Shown here: one piece after another, positions 53,721-64,000 of the stretch
Position numbering within the stretch: the first letter of the stretch is position 1
Layout of the letters: each line of letters opens with the position of its first letter
Origin: Pratylenchus scribneri
Taxonomy: Eukaryota > Nematoda > Chromadorea > Rhabditida > Pratylenchidae
Assembly: GCA_030063045.1 (NCBI GenBank)
Contig: JAQSEB010000194.1
Coordinates: forward strand, 124,001-188,000
Length of the DNA stretch: 64,000 bases
Direction of reading: 5' to 3'
Translations under genes and position numbers: made by a program
Notes under the pieces: model-generated
What the model saw: the letters and a program-made list of their open reading frames with translations, nothing else
Told to the model about the DNA's origin: nothing
Database searches by the model: none

Positions 53721-55203
53721 ATGGAAGTCAAAACTGAACCATTAGACTCGGAAATGTGCGAAAAATGTGAAAAATTGCAGAAGGAAAATGCTAAAATGGA
53801 AAAGGAAATGGCTGAAGTGCGCAAAGAAAATTCAAAATTAAAGGAGGAAATGGCGAAATTGCGAAAAGAAAATGCTAAATTGAAAGCACAAAATCAAAGA
53901 GAAGATTTGGAAAGGCAACAAAGCCAAATGTCGATGATAATGGATAATTCGGTTTTCATTTTTCACTTATTGATTTTGATCGCTTTTTACAGCAAAATAA
54001 CACATTTGATGATTTACCAACTGCAGAGGAGAGGGCACAAAATCATGAATTTGCTGCCGAAACAATGATGCTTGATGTTCAATTGGATCAGCAACAACAA
54101 TCACAGGTTTCCAATTAATTTATTATTAATTGGGAAACATTTGGAATGGCGAAAAAAATTGGAGATAATGGAATTTGTCCCCTACGAGGTAAATGATGAT
54201 GAAGAATAAGATGATGATGAGGAAGATGATGTGGATAATGAAGATCTTGAAGAAGATCAACTCAGCTTCATCCTCATCCTTTCCTTTGTAGGGTATAAAA
54301 TTCCATTAGTACCAAAGTTTGAAAATGGCAAAAATATTATAGCGGTTTAATGGTTTGTCCTAGACCACCGAACCTTATATAGAAGAGAAATCCATACCCA
54401 AACATTTTTTTTTGTTTTGCAATGCAAAACTGCAAAAAAATAGGTCAAAACCTAAAAATTCGGGCCATATTAATCATTTTAAAATAAACAAATTTATAGA
54501 ATTTGGCCGATATTATTGATTCGATTGGAAATGGCAACACTATCAAACGGGAATATGTTCCAACAACATCATCATCCTTGCATGATGAAGAAGATTATGG
54601 CGGTGAGATGGATTTGGACGAAAAAGAAGAGAATGGAACAAGGTAGACAAATTTTTAGATTTCATCCAAATTTCAATAAATTTAGTAAAAATGAGAAAAA
54701 CAACGGCAATGACGGACAAATCAAATGTGCACCAATAAAAATTGGAAACATTGTAATGAATTTGCGATTCATTTTAATTAAAATTACACAAATTTGCACA
54801 GTTCAAATGCAATTGGCCAGGATGCGAATATAAAACGAGAAGATCCCGCGATGTACGAACACATTGGCGTATGCATACCGGGGAAAAGCCATACGTTTGC
54901 GCGGAATGCGGCCAATCATTTGCCCGTTCGAGCACGCTGAAAAAGCATGAACGCACTCACACTGGGGAAAGGCCATTTGTTTGTGGGGAATGTGGAAAAG
55001 CATTCAGCAATTCCAAATCATTGAATGATCATAAATTCATTCACACCGATGAAAGGCCGTACATTTGCGCGGAATGCGGCGAATCATTCAAACAGTCAAT
55101 GGAATTGAAAAACCATAAATGGATTCATACAGGACATTCCCGGATGGTAATATTTAAAATTAACGCTGTTCCAAAAAATGCCAACCCCAAAAAATGCCAA
55201 TAA
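53721..55203 (+). CDS. C2H2 zinc-finger gene 1 of the cluster, 3' end truncated by a MITE
   Basis: The first exon (from ATG 53721, after TTTTCAGAGA) encodes [19 protein letters not shown] and a long Lys/Glu coiled coil. A short exon from 53992 has [19 protein letters not shown]. An acidic exon from 54500 opens with [20 protein letters not shown] small exon ([13 protein letters not shown]) precedes the finger exon (from 54801). The four fingers start [30 protein letters not shown] and [10 protein letters not shown], with HTGEKP-type linkers. After the fourth finger (HKWIHTG) the frame enters a foldback MITE and ends in residues the MITE supplies. The TEPxD opening is a SUMO-site-like motif (VKxE). 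A DNA-binding transcription factor of unknown target is likely. Confidence 0.75.
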
Positions 55204-55545
55204 AGAGTTTTTGACTTCTAATAAATCAAGAACCGGTTTTAGACCCTACAAATCTTATGACATTTTGTAGATCTCGTCGAGACGCATCGAATAGCATAAA
55301 ATTTGTCATGGTTTGGACCAAAATTAAAGAGTTTAAAACCAAAAACTAGAAAAATGGTTTGAACGATTTAACACCCTTAATTTTTGGCCAAAACATGACA
55401 AATAAATTATACACCATTCGATGCGTATCGATATCGACGAGATCTACAAAATGGTATAAGGTTTGTGGAACCTAAAACCGGTTCCTGATTTATTAGAAGT
55501 CAGAAACACTTTATTGGCATTTTTGGGGGTTGGCATTTTTTGGGA
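55179..55545. mobile_element. Foldback MITE overlapping the end of zinc-finger gene 1
   Basis: The left arm CCAAAAAATGCCAACCCCAA and the right arm GGGGGTTGGCATTTTTTGGG are inverted. Pairing continues with the CAAGAACCGGTTTTAGA and AAACCGGTTCCTGATTT blocks. The coding frame of gene 1 runs into the left arm and stops at 55203. Confidence 0.85.
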
Positions 55546-55780
55546 TTGGCATTATTTGATGTTATCAAAATTAAAATTAGGGAAGGATCAATCAAAAATC
55601 TTTATAACCAAAATCCCTATAGAATAAATAAATCTACAATAGCATGGTACAATACAATTTCGATTTCACAAACAGTGCAAAAATTCTAATTTAATTATTT
55701 AATTTTTGTTATAAAAAGTTTGTAAGTAAAAAAATTCCGGTAAGGAAAGAAATGTTGCAACTCTCAAAAATCCCTTGCAG

Positions 55781-56845
55781 AATTTGGCCAATATTCTTGA
55801 TCCGATGGAAAATGCCGCCATCATTATCAAACAGGAAATAGAAAAGGCCGAAATGGGAGAATATTCCCAAATGCCAACAACATCAGCATCCTTGAATTTG
55901 AATAATGAAAAAGGAGATGAGGGCGACGAACGAAATGGATTGGAAGAATTTGTTGTTGAAGTCGGAGGATTGGAAAAAATTGAATGGGATGATGAGGAGA
56001 AGGAAACGAGCGGTTCCCCTTCTGTCGAGATGGATTTGGATGGAGAAGACCAGCAGCAGAATAGAAAAAGGTTTTGAATTTTTATTTGGAATACATCCAA
56101 CAAATTGTGATTTTAATTATGGCTACCAAATTGAGTTAAAAGCTCCTTTAGTGTAGAATTTTGATATAAACATCTGACAATATTCATTTAAAAAATTAAT
56201 TGAGGCTAAAATTCGATTGCAACAAAAATGAGCGTTCATTTGGGACAAATTGATAAACACTTTTTTAATTTAGTGAAAATGAGGAACACAACAACATTGA
56301 GGGACCAATAAAATGTGCACCCATAAAAAATGGAAAAATTGTATGAATTTGTGTTCCCATTTTTAATTATAAAATTGCACAAATTTACACAGTTCAAATG
56401 CAATTGGCCAGGATGCGAATATCAGATGAAAAAAACGGACAATAGCAAAATATCCGAACATTGGCGTACGCATACCGGGGAAAGGCCATATGTATGCGAG
56501 GAATGTGGCCAATCATTTTCCCATCCGGGCACATTGAAACGGCATAAACGGATTCATACCGGCGAAAAGCCATATCGATGTGATGTGTGTGGTAAATCAT
56601 TCAATCAGTCTGGTGCATTGACTCAACATAAACGAATTCATACTGACGAAAGACCCTGCGTATGCGCGGAATGTGGCCTATCATTTTCACGTTTGGACAC
56701 ATTGAGAACACATGAATTCATTCATAAAGGAGAGAAGCCATACCAATGTGACATTTGTGGCAAATCGTTCAGACAGCCCGGTGCATTGTCTGGTCATAAA
56801 CGGCGGATTCATACCGGCGAAAGGCCTACCAATGCACGATATTAG
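55781..56845 (+). CDS. C2H2 zinc-finger gene 2 of the cluster, without a coiled-coil exon
   Basis: The acidic exon (55781-56071, NLANILDPMENAAIIIKQE... with EGDEGDERNGLEEFVVE) and the small exon (about 56273-56339, with IKCAPIKNGKI) are followed by the finger exon (56391-56845). Five C2H2 fingers start [40 protein letters not shown] and YQCDICGKSF. The coiled-coil and FDDLP exons found in paralogues 1 and 3 are absent upstream, where the MITE and A+T-rich DNA lie. The unit may therefore be a 5'-truncated gene, or may use gene 1's first exons by alternative splicing. Confidence 0.65.
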
Positions 56846-57087
56846 GAAATCATGAATGAGATAATATCACATTTATTTGTAAAGAATGATTTTTAATCGA
56901 TAAAAAGATTTGAATTCAATCATACTTTTCTATTGTCTATTTATTGATTAGTTTTTTGGAAACTTTATAAATATTTTTATATAAATTCATCATCGTTTTA
57001 TTTTATAATTTATTATTGAAAAAAACTTTGATCATAAATCCATAATAGAATCTTGCGATTTTTACGAGGCCATAACTTTTTTTAACT

Positions 57088-57522
57088 CCGAAACCCTCCA
57101 AGTCCACAGCAGGTGTGCTCAGCACTCCGAAACCCTCCAAGTCCACAGTAGAGTGTGCTCAGCACTCCGAAACCCTCCAACTCCACAGTAGGGTGTGCTC
57201 AGCACTCCGAAACCCTCCAAGTCCACAGTAGAGTGTGCTCAGCACTCCGAAACCCTCCAAGTCCACAGTAGGGTGTGCTCAGCACTCCGAAACCCTCCAA
57301 GTCCACAGTAGGGTGTGCTCAGCACTCCGAAACCCTCCAAGTCCACAGTAGGGTGTGCTCAGCACTCCGAAACCCTCCAAGTCCACAGTAGAGTGTGCTC
57401 AGCACTCCGAAACCCTCCAAGTCCACAGCAGGTGTGCTCAGCACTCCGAAACCCTCCAAGTCCACAGTAGGGTGTGCTCAGCACTCCGAAACCCTCCAAG
57501 TCCACAGTAGGGTGTGCTCTAT
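57088..57522. repeat. 40-bp tandem repeat, about 11 copies
   Basis: The unit is ACTCCGAAACCCTCCAAGTC followed by CACAGTAGGGTGTGCTCAGC. Copies vary at GTAGGG/GTAGAG/GCAGG- only. It is much less A+T-rich than its surroundings. There are no unique spacers. Confidence 0.95.
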
Positions 57523-57731
57523 GCCTTAAAATTTCATTTCTCTAATTCTTATTATTTTTTAGAAATTTTAGTTGTAGAGATTTTGGATATAGGATTAGGG
57601 ATTTGGTTTCTCTTTTTATTTTTGCGCACAACAATTAGAAGAACACTCAATTTGTTAGATTTGTTGTTGTTGTCATTTTTGGGGACCAAATTCCAAAAAA
57701 AATGTTCTACAATTTTATTAATTTTCAGAGA

Positions 57732-59563
57732 ATGGAAGTCAAAACTGAACTATTAGACTCGGAAATGTGCGAAAAATGTGAAAAATTGCAGAAAGATTAT
57801 GCTAAATTGGATAAGGAAATGGAAAAAATGTGCAAAGAAATGTCGGAATTGCGAAATGAAAATGCTAATTTGAAAGCACAAAATCAGCGAAAAGATTTGG
57901 AAAGTCGGCAAAGCCAAATGTCGATGATGATGGATAATTTGGTTTCAATTTTTAATTGACAAGCATAATATTTATCGATATTTAGCAAAATAACACATTT
58001 GATGATTTACCAACAAACAGAACAGAACAAAATAATGAATTTACTGCTGAAACAATGATCATGGATGTTCGATTGGATCATCAACAACAATCGCAGGTTC
58101 CAAACTATTTTATTAAGCATTAGATTCCACATTTTACGACAGGGATTAACCGTTTTATTTAGCATAAAATTGGCTATAAAATAATATCAAAATCAGGTAC
58201 TTACGTATTATCTGTGCGGAGATTTTTTTAGGTCAATTGAGGAGATGTAGACCTCCATGGTTCATCCGGTATTGGGTTAAGGTCTTTAGGGGATAGATTA
58301 TCATCTCACATATCCCTAACCTACCTCTAATCAGTAATCACCTTAAAGGAAGACCCTTCATTCTTTTCACATCTCCGTACAGATAATACGTAAGCACACC
58401 CAAAATCATTGGATTGGACAATGTTTGATTTTACCAAGTCAATATTTTGATGTTTGATCCCCGAATTGTGATTGTTAGGAAGAAAATATTTGGAAGAATA
58501 ATAACAAAAAAAATGTTGAATAGAAAAAAAAAACAAAATTTTTGAGTAATTAATAAGCAAAATATTAAATAAAATGTTTAAAATTTAATTATTAATAAAT
58601 TAATTTTTTTTAATTTGCACCAATTTTGGAATCAGGATTATTAATTTAACATGTTTAATATTGGGAATTGAATTTGAATGGATTTTGGGTGAATTCGAAT
58701 TCATAAAATTAATTTATTAAAAAAACATAATTGTAGAATTTGGCCAATTTTGTTGATTCGCTGGAAAATGCCAATACCATCAAACGAGAATATGAAAACG
58801 ACGAAATACGAGCAAATTCCCAATTTCAAATGCAAACAATATCATCAGCTTTGAATAATGAAGAAGAAGATGAGGGCGATGTACGTAATGGATTACAAGT
58901 TTATGACTATTTTGTTGCTCAAAATGATGACGGATTGATGGCAAAAAATGAAATGAATGAGGAAAGTGGTCGATCCATTTCGGCTGTTGAGATGGATTTG
59001 GGGGACGAAGAAGAAGAGAATTGCAAAAGGTCGATAATTTTTTTTGGATTTCTTCCAATAAAACAAATTAAATTCAGTGAAAATGTGAAAAACGGCGGCA
59101 TTGATGTTGGACAAATTGAATACGCACCCATAAAAATTGGAAAACTTGTAAACTTTTTAATTTTAAATTATCTAAATTGTAACAAAAATTTGTACAGCAA
59201 AAATGCAATTGGCCAGGATGCGAATATCGGACAAAAAATTGCAACAATAATAACATGCAGGCGCATTGGCGTGTCCATACCGGTGAAAGGCCGTATGTAT
59301 GCGAGGAATGTGGGCAATCATTTAAGCAGTCCAGTGCGCTGAAAAGACATGAACGCACACATATGGGCGTGAAACCCTACCAATGTGATATGTGTAGAAA
59401 ATCATTCGGGCAGAACTGTGATTTGTCTAGACATCGACGAACTCACACCGGTGAAAGGCCATACGTATGCGAGGAATGCGATCAATCATTCAAACAATCG
59501 CGCTCACTAAAAGAGCATAAACGGATGCATAATAAGAGATGGAATAATAACAGAAAAAATTGA
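57732..59563 (+). CDS. C2H2 zinc-finger gene 3 of the cluster
   Basis: It has the full set of exons. The coiled coil starts at ATG 57732 ([19 protein letters not shown]). The FDDLP exon is from 57986 and the acidic exon from 58738 (NLANFVDSLENANTIKREY). A small exon (about 59080-59148) has QIEYAPIKIGKL. The finger exon is from about 59198 to 59563. The four fingers start [29 protein letters not shown] and YVCEECDQSF, the last ending HKRMHNKRWNNNRKN. The end is almost identical to gene 4, which points to recent duplication or gene conversion. An intronic MITE-like inverted repeat lies at 58195-58398. Confidence 0.75.
58195..58398. mobile_element. Small inverted-repeat element in an intron of zinc-finger gene 3
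   Basis: The ends ACTTACGTATTATCTGTGCGG and ACTCCGTACAGATAATACGTAAG-like sequence are inverted around a middle with no coding capacity. Confidence 0.6.
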
Positions 59564-60605
59564 TTGAAAGAGGAAAATGCTTGACTATTTTATTGATTGA
59601 ATTAAATAATTTTTGATTTAAAACAATTTATTATGTATGTGAGATAATGATTGATGGTTCGAATTTGAATAAAATTGCGCAATAATTGTCTTTTCATTTG
59701 GAATTAACCCCAAAATTCGTACACTCCGAAATCCAAAATGAATAAAATACATTCATCAGATAAGCATTTTTAATAAAATGTTAACCTGGTCTCTTTCTTA
59801 TGCACCAACTCCAACACCCGTAAATTTATTATTTGAAGTCCCCTCTCTATTAGAAGCCCCCCCCCCCCCAATCCATTGAAATTTTTTCCACAAATAACCA
59901 ATTTTTAGGTGAAATTAAGCCGAAATAAGCACTTTTTGTTTATTAAAAATTCCAAAAATTTCCCGCCTTAGAGGGTCACTGAAATTTATAAGCCCCGGGG
60001 CTTTTAATAGGAAATTTACGTATTAGCCTTAACCCTTAATATGCGTTAAACTAAAATTTCATTTTCTCTCATTCTTATTGTTTTAATAGTGTTTTTGGAA
60101 ATAGAGATTTTGGGTTTTAATTTTAATCACCATTTGAGGCCTTGTGCATACTTATTGCGGCAATTTTTTTGCCAGCAAGAAATTTCTCGCCAGTGCATAC
60201 TTTCCGGCAAGAAAACTTGCCACTTGCTGGCAAGAAATTGCCACTTGCCGGCAATTTCTTGCCGTTTCCTGTGCATACTTACTTTCAAAAAATTGCTCAT
60301 TTTCTGGCAAGTTTTCTTGCCAAAATTTTTGGGCAAGTAGCAAGTTTCTTGCCGTCAAGTTTTACATTCAAACCACTATATCTCGAGAAATACTCATCCA
60401 ATCCACCTACAACAAAAAATTTTTCGGTCAAATCGACCATGTAGAATTTAATGAAAATATTTTTAAATTTTAATTTCTAATTTTTTCTAATGGAAAATAC
60501 AAAATTCATTAATTTCCCTGTTTTTTAGATAAAAATGAGTTTAAAGTTTATTTTATTGATTTAAAATATGATAAATTGATGGAAAATAAATATGGAAACA
60601 AACAA
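59564..60605. other. Intergenic DNA with two palindromic elements
   Basis: About 59818-60021 has inverted ends (CGTAAATTTATTATTTGAAG and CTTTTAATAGGAAATTTACG), with AGAAGCCCC and TAAGCCCCGGGGC inside. It resembles the CCGTATTT MITEs in the collagen gene. About 60130-60360 is dense in TTGCCGGCAAG-type palindromes, many times over. No gene is seen. Confidence 0.5.
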
Positions 60606-60851
60606 TCAAGGGGAGAAGAGGGTAACAAATTTTTGTTGAATTTGTTTTGCCAAATTCGGTGCATTCATTGGGCGGAAATTCACTCGTCTTTGCTGTTGGT
60701 CAGGAATATCATATTCATTTGGATCCTCGCCATTTGCCAGCAAAAAATTGTGGAGAATTACGGCGGCATGAATGATGTTTGTGCATTGATCGGGCTCCAT
60801 TTGCATTGTGCCAAGGAAGAGGCGAAAACGATGGGCCAAAATGCGCCGAAT
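60606..60851 (-). pseudogene. PIF/Harbinger transposase C-terminal fragment, antisense in zinc-finger gene 4
   Basis: On the minus strand it reads RRILAHRFRLFLGTM, then DQCTNIIHAAVILHNFLLANG, the typical C-terminal helices of DDE_Tnp_4 (Harbinger-type) transposases, including HNFLL. The frame ends at 60606. No upstream part, catalytic Asp or terminal repeats are visible, so it is a remnant. It directly abuts the coiled-coil exon of zinc-finger gene 4. Confidence 0.75.
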
Positions 60852-62535
60852 TGCAAAAGGAAATGGTAAAAATGCGCAAAGAAAATTCAAAATTGAAGGC
60901 GGAAATGACAAGGAAGGATGAAAAATTCAAAGAACAAATTGCCATCTTAAACAAAGAATTGGCCAAATTGAAGGGACAAAATCATCGAAAGTCGGAAAGG
61001 CAACAGAATCAAAAGTCGATGATAGAGAAAAATGGTTTGGCAATTTTCACTTATTGGTTTTAATTGATTTTTATAGCAAAGTGGCACATTTGATGAATTG
61101 CCAATAGGGAAAACGGTGGAAAATGGTGAATTTACTGCCGAAAGAATGATGAGTGTTCAATTGGATCATCAAAAACAATCACAGGTTCAAAATTAATTTA
61201 TTAATTAAGCATGAGATTTTTCCATAATTGGGACCAAGTCTGATCTAAAATCGATCCGGATTTTAGATCAATATATGACATTTTATTGGGCTAGAAATTG
61301 CCTTTTTACAAAATGAAATAAAATAAATTGGATTAGTCAGTGTTATGCCAAATATTGATTATAAACAAATTTTTCGAATGTCGACAATTCCGCACCCAGT
61401 TATTTGTTTTTAAACCGGCTTAATTAATGTGGGGCTAGGCTAGGCCAGCATGGGATCTAGTGTTAGGACTAGGAAAAAAAAATGCTATAAAACGCCAAAA
61501 ACAGTGCGGAATTGTCGGATGAGGAATTGTTGATGCGGAATTGTCGACAGGCAGGCCCTATATAAATTGATAAAGCCAGCTAAATTACCATCCAAAAATA
61601 TTTTAATCCCAAATTGTCTAAAAACCACGGTTAATATAAAATTAATAAATTAAAAACATTTACAGAATTTGGACAACAATTTTACTTCGGTGGAAAATTC
61701 CACCAACATCATTATCAAACAGGAAAATTATAAAAATGGCGATTTTGGAGCAAATTTTCCACTTTTTCAAATGCCAACAACATCATCAGCTTTGGATGTT
61801 GAAAATGAAGGCAATGAACTTATTGGATTAGAAGGAGAAGAATTTGCAGATGAGGATGGCGGTAGAACCATTTTCGCTGATGAAATGGATTTGGACGAAG
61901 AAGAAATGAAAGGAACAAGGTAAAAGAATTTTTGTTCCAATAAAAGAACACTACCTCAAATTTAGTGAAAATGAGGGATATGGCAACATTGTTGATGGAC
62001 AAATCGAATGTGCGCCCGTAAAAATTGGGACAATTGTATGTGAATCTGTAAATTCCATTTAATAATATACAAATTTATTTTTGCACAGTTAAAATGCAAT
62101 TGGCCAACAGGATGCGAATACCGGACGAAAAGGTTGCGTGATATGCAAAGACATTGGCGTGTCCATACCGGTGAGAGACCATATGTTTGCGCGGAATGCG
62201 GTCGACCATTTGCCGACGCGACCACATTTGAACGGCATAAACTCACTCACACCGACAAAAGGCCATATATATGCGCGGAATGTGGCCAATCATTTGCACG
62301 TCCGGACACATTGAAAAACCATCAGTTAATTCACACCGGCGAGAAACCTTACCAATGCGATGTTTGTGGCCAATCATTCAGGCAATCCAGTGGATTAAGA
62401 AACCATCGACGAACTCACACCGGTGAAAGGCCATACATATGCGAGGAATGCGGTCAATCATTCAAACAATCGAGCTCATTAAAAGATCATAAACGGATGC
62501 ATAATAAGAGATGGAATAATAACAGAAAAAATTGA
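60820..62535 (+). CDS. C2H2 zinc-finger gene 4 of the cluster, 5' exon altered by a transposon fragment
   Basis: The coiled-coil exon is recognisable from about 60840 (CAELQKEMVKMRKENSK through RQQNQKSMIEKNG) but its usual start (EVKxE...) is missing. Upstream the frame is antisense to the Harbinger fragment. A short exon follows from 61077 (FDELP...). The acidic exon (61665-61921) has NLDNNFTSVENSTNIIIKQE. A small exon is near 61965-62035. The finger exon runs from about 62091 to 62535. The five fingers start [40 protein letters not shown] and YICEECGQSF. The true start codon is unclear. The fingers themselves are intact. Confidence 0.65.
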
Positions 62536-62882
62536 TTGGAAGAAGAAATTGCTGGCTAAAGATGGTGGCGACCAACAAAATGGATTAGAATTAGAAGATT
62601 TCGTAGTTGATACAATTTTACGTGAAAAAATTTTTAAATACACAAGCGGCAAATGAAACATTAATTTTTGATTATAGTTCTTTTATTTTATTTTCAATTC
62701 TTGCCTATTGAATATTGTCTATTTTATTAATTGGATTTTTTTGGAACAATTAAATAATTATTTCTATAAAATCTTTATTAATATAATTTACGATTCGATT
62801 TGTTGTATTTACTTGGACTCAAATTCCAAAGGATTTCCTCTTTCAATAAAAATTGTTGAATTTTTAAATTTATTTCCAGAAA

Positions 62883-64000
62883 ATGGAAGTCAAAATGGAA
62901 GTAGTAGATCCACCAATTGATTCAACAGCTGTTTCGATTATGAAAATGTACAAGGAAATGAGCGAAAAATATGGAAAATTGCAGCAAGAATTTGTTGAAT
63001 TGAAGAAGGAAAATTCTGAAATAAAAAGGGAAATGGCAAAATTGAAAAATGAAATGGTCATGAAAAAAGCAAAATTCCAAGAACAAATTATCAAAATGAA
63101 CGAAGAGCTGGCCAAATTTAGGGATCAAAATCGACGAGAAGATTTGGAAAAGCAGCAAAGCCAAAAATCGATGATGGATAATTCGGTTTAATTTTAGGTG
63201 AAAATAATTTACGTTATTTTTTAACAGCATACAATTGAGAGAGCACAAAATAAATCTATCGAAGCAATGATAGATGAATTTAATCAACGAGCAAAGCAGG
63301 TTCCTAACCATATTTTTAATTTTAATGATGAGACCATTACTAATTGAAATATTTATTGACTACTTTATTTATTTTCATGACCAATTAGGTTAATTTATAA
63401 AATGTTTGAATAAACAAAAAACACAAAATTTTTGGATGAATAAAAACACAAAATATTTGGGAAACAAAAAACAAATTGATTGGGAAAAACAAACAAATGT
63501 TTGGGAAAACAAAACAAATGTTTGGGAAAATAAAAACAAATGTTTGGGAAAACAACCAACAAAATGTTTGAGAAACAAAAACATTTAAATGTTTGGAGGA
63601 AAACATAACAAACCTTTGCAGAATTTGGCCAATGATTCGACGGAAAATGCCAACACCATTATTAAACGGGAATTAAAAAATGCCGAAATAGGAGAATATT
63701 TTCAAATTCCAACAACATCATCGACTTTGAATAATGAAGAAGGAGAAGATGAAGGCGACGAACGAATTGGATTAGAAGAATTTGTTGTTGAAGTTGAGGG
63801 ATTAGAAAAAATTGAATGGGATGATGAAGAAAGCGGTTCACCTTCTGCTATGATGGATTTGGATGGAGAAGACGAGAATGGAAAAAGAAAAAGGTTAAGA
63901 CACACTTTTTATGTATTGGGATCCACTAAAATTATTTTTCATAAATTCCTTTCTGATGAGGTTTTCGTATATGTTGTGTACTATTCTTGCATCATTTTAA
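62883..64000 (+). CDS. C2H2-cluster gene 5, 5' part only (runs off the window)
   Basis: The first exon, from ATG 62883, has EVKMEVVDPPIDSTAVSI and a long coiled coil. A short exon near 63228 and the acidic exon (63621-63893, NLANDSTENANTIIKRELK and GDERIGLEEFVVEVEG) follow. The acidic exon is closest to that of gene 2. Fingers are expected beyond 64000. An AAACATTT-type minisatellite lies in the intron before the acidic exon. Confidence 0.65.
63405..63605. repeat. AAACAAATGTTTGGGAA-type minisatellite in an intron of zinc-finger gene 5
   Basis: About seven diverged copies, in inverse orientation relative to the arrays at 17.0 and 48.1-49.2 kb (AAAACATTTAAATGTTTGGAG near 63578). It is the same repeat family. 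Confidence 0.75.

Noticed and set aside
57088..57522. Possible CRISPR-like array
   Set aside because: Head-to-tail 40-bp copies, no spacers; a minisatellite.
60089..60473. Several 60-109-codon frames on both strands
   Set aside because: Produced by the TTGCCGGCAAG palindrome-rich element; no gene-like features.
1..64000. tRNA, rRNA or riboswitch genes
   Set aside because: I looked for tRNA B-box-like GGTTCGANNCC and conserved rRNA stretches and saw none convincing; a covariance-model scan would be needed to exclude them.

Overview
The window is nuclear DNA of a nematode. It is A+T-rich, with short GT-AG introns (many closing on TTTCAG or TTTTAG). It carries a cuticle collagen with a furin-type site, a serpentine chemoreceptor-like GPCR, a small family of MATH-BTB genes, a PINX1 homologue and a tandem cluster of C2H2 zinc-finger genes. 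The species cannot be fixed from the sequence; the worm could be free-living or parasitic.

Layout. 0-5.5 kb: a decayed DNA transposon, an intronless unknown ORF, a cullin N-terminal fragment and a long foldback element. 5.7-8.7 kb: a seven-helix receptor on the minus strand whose introns are filled with foldback MITEs and a 27-bp minisatellite. 12.0-16.2 kb: a cuticle collagen on the plus strand. 16.6-50.6 kb: three MATH-BTB paralogues (A, B, C), all on the minus strand. 44.6-47.3 kb: a Ser/Asn-rich gene with a C-terminal FLYWCH/WRKY-like zinc finger. 51.4-53.3 kb: PINX1 (minus). 53.7-64 kb: five tandem zinc-finger genes, several damaged by transposons; the last runs off the window.

The centrepiece is a 20.1-kb Polinton/Maverick (17752-37870). 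It has terminal inverted repeats starting AGTAGTATTG and a perfect 6-bp target duplication GCCAAC. It sits inside the first codons of the BTB exon of MATH-BTB gene A, and the uninterrupted site is visible in paralogues B and C. The core set is present: packaging ATPase, a small basic capsid-type protein, an unknown ORF, a DDE integrase with a chromodomain, a penton-like minor capsid protein, an adenain-like protease, a pVI-like protein, the major capsid protein, a one-helix membrane protein and a protein-primed family B DNA polymerase with introns. Several particle genes are broken: a nonsense codon in the penton-like gene, a frameshift plus a nonsense codon in the capsid gene, and a hAT MITE inside the unknown ORF.

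The element also carries three intron-containing genes outside the usual set: a PAZ-domain protein without PIWI, a two-repeat TBP-like protein, and a Lys/acid-rich protein with two CxxC...CxxC zinc-ribbon modules. The models I could build for these three splice in frame with no stop codons. My inference is that the element carries, or has captured, its own small-RNA-binding and transcription-factor-like functions. A PAZ plus TBP plus zinc-ribbon cargo on a Polinton is the most novel system in the window.
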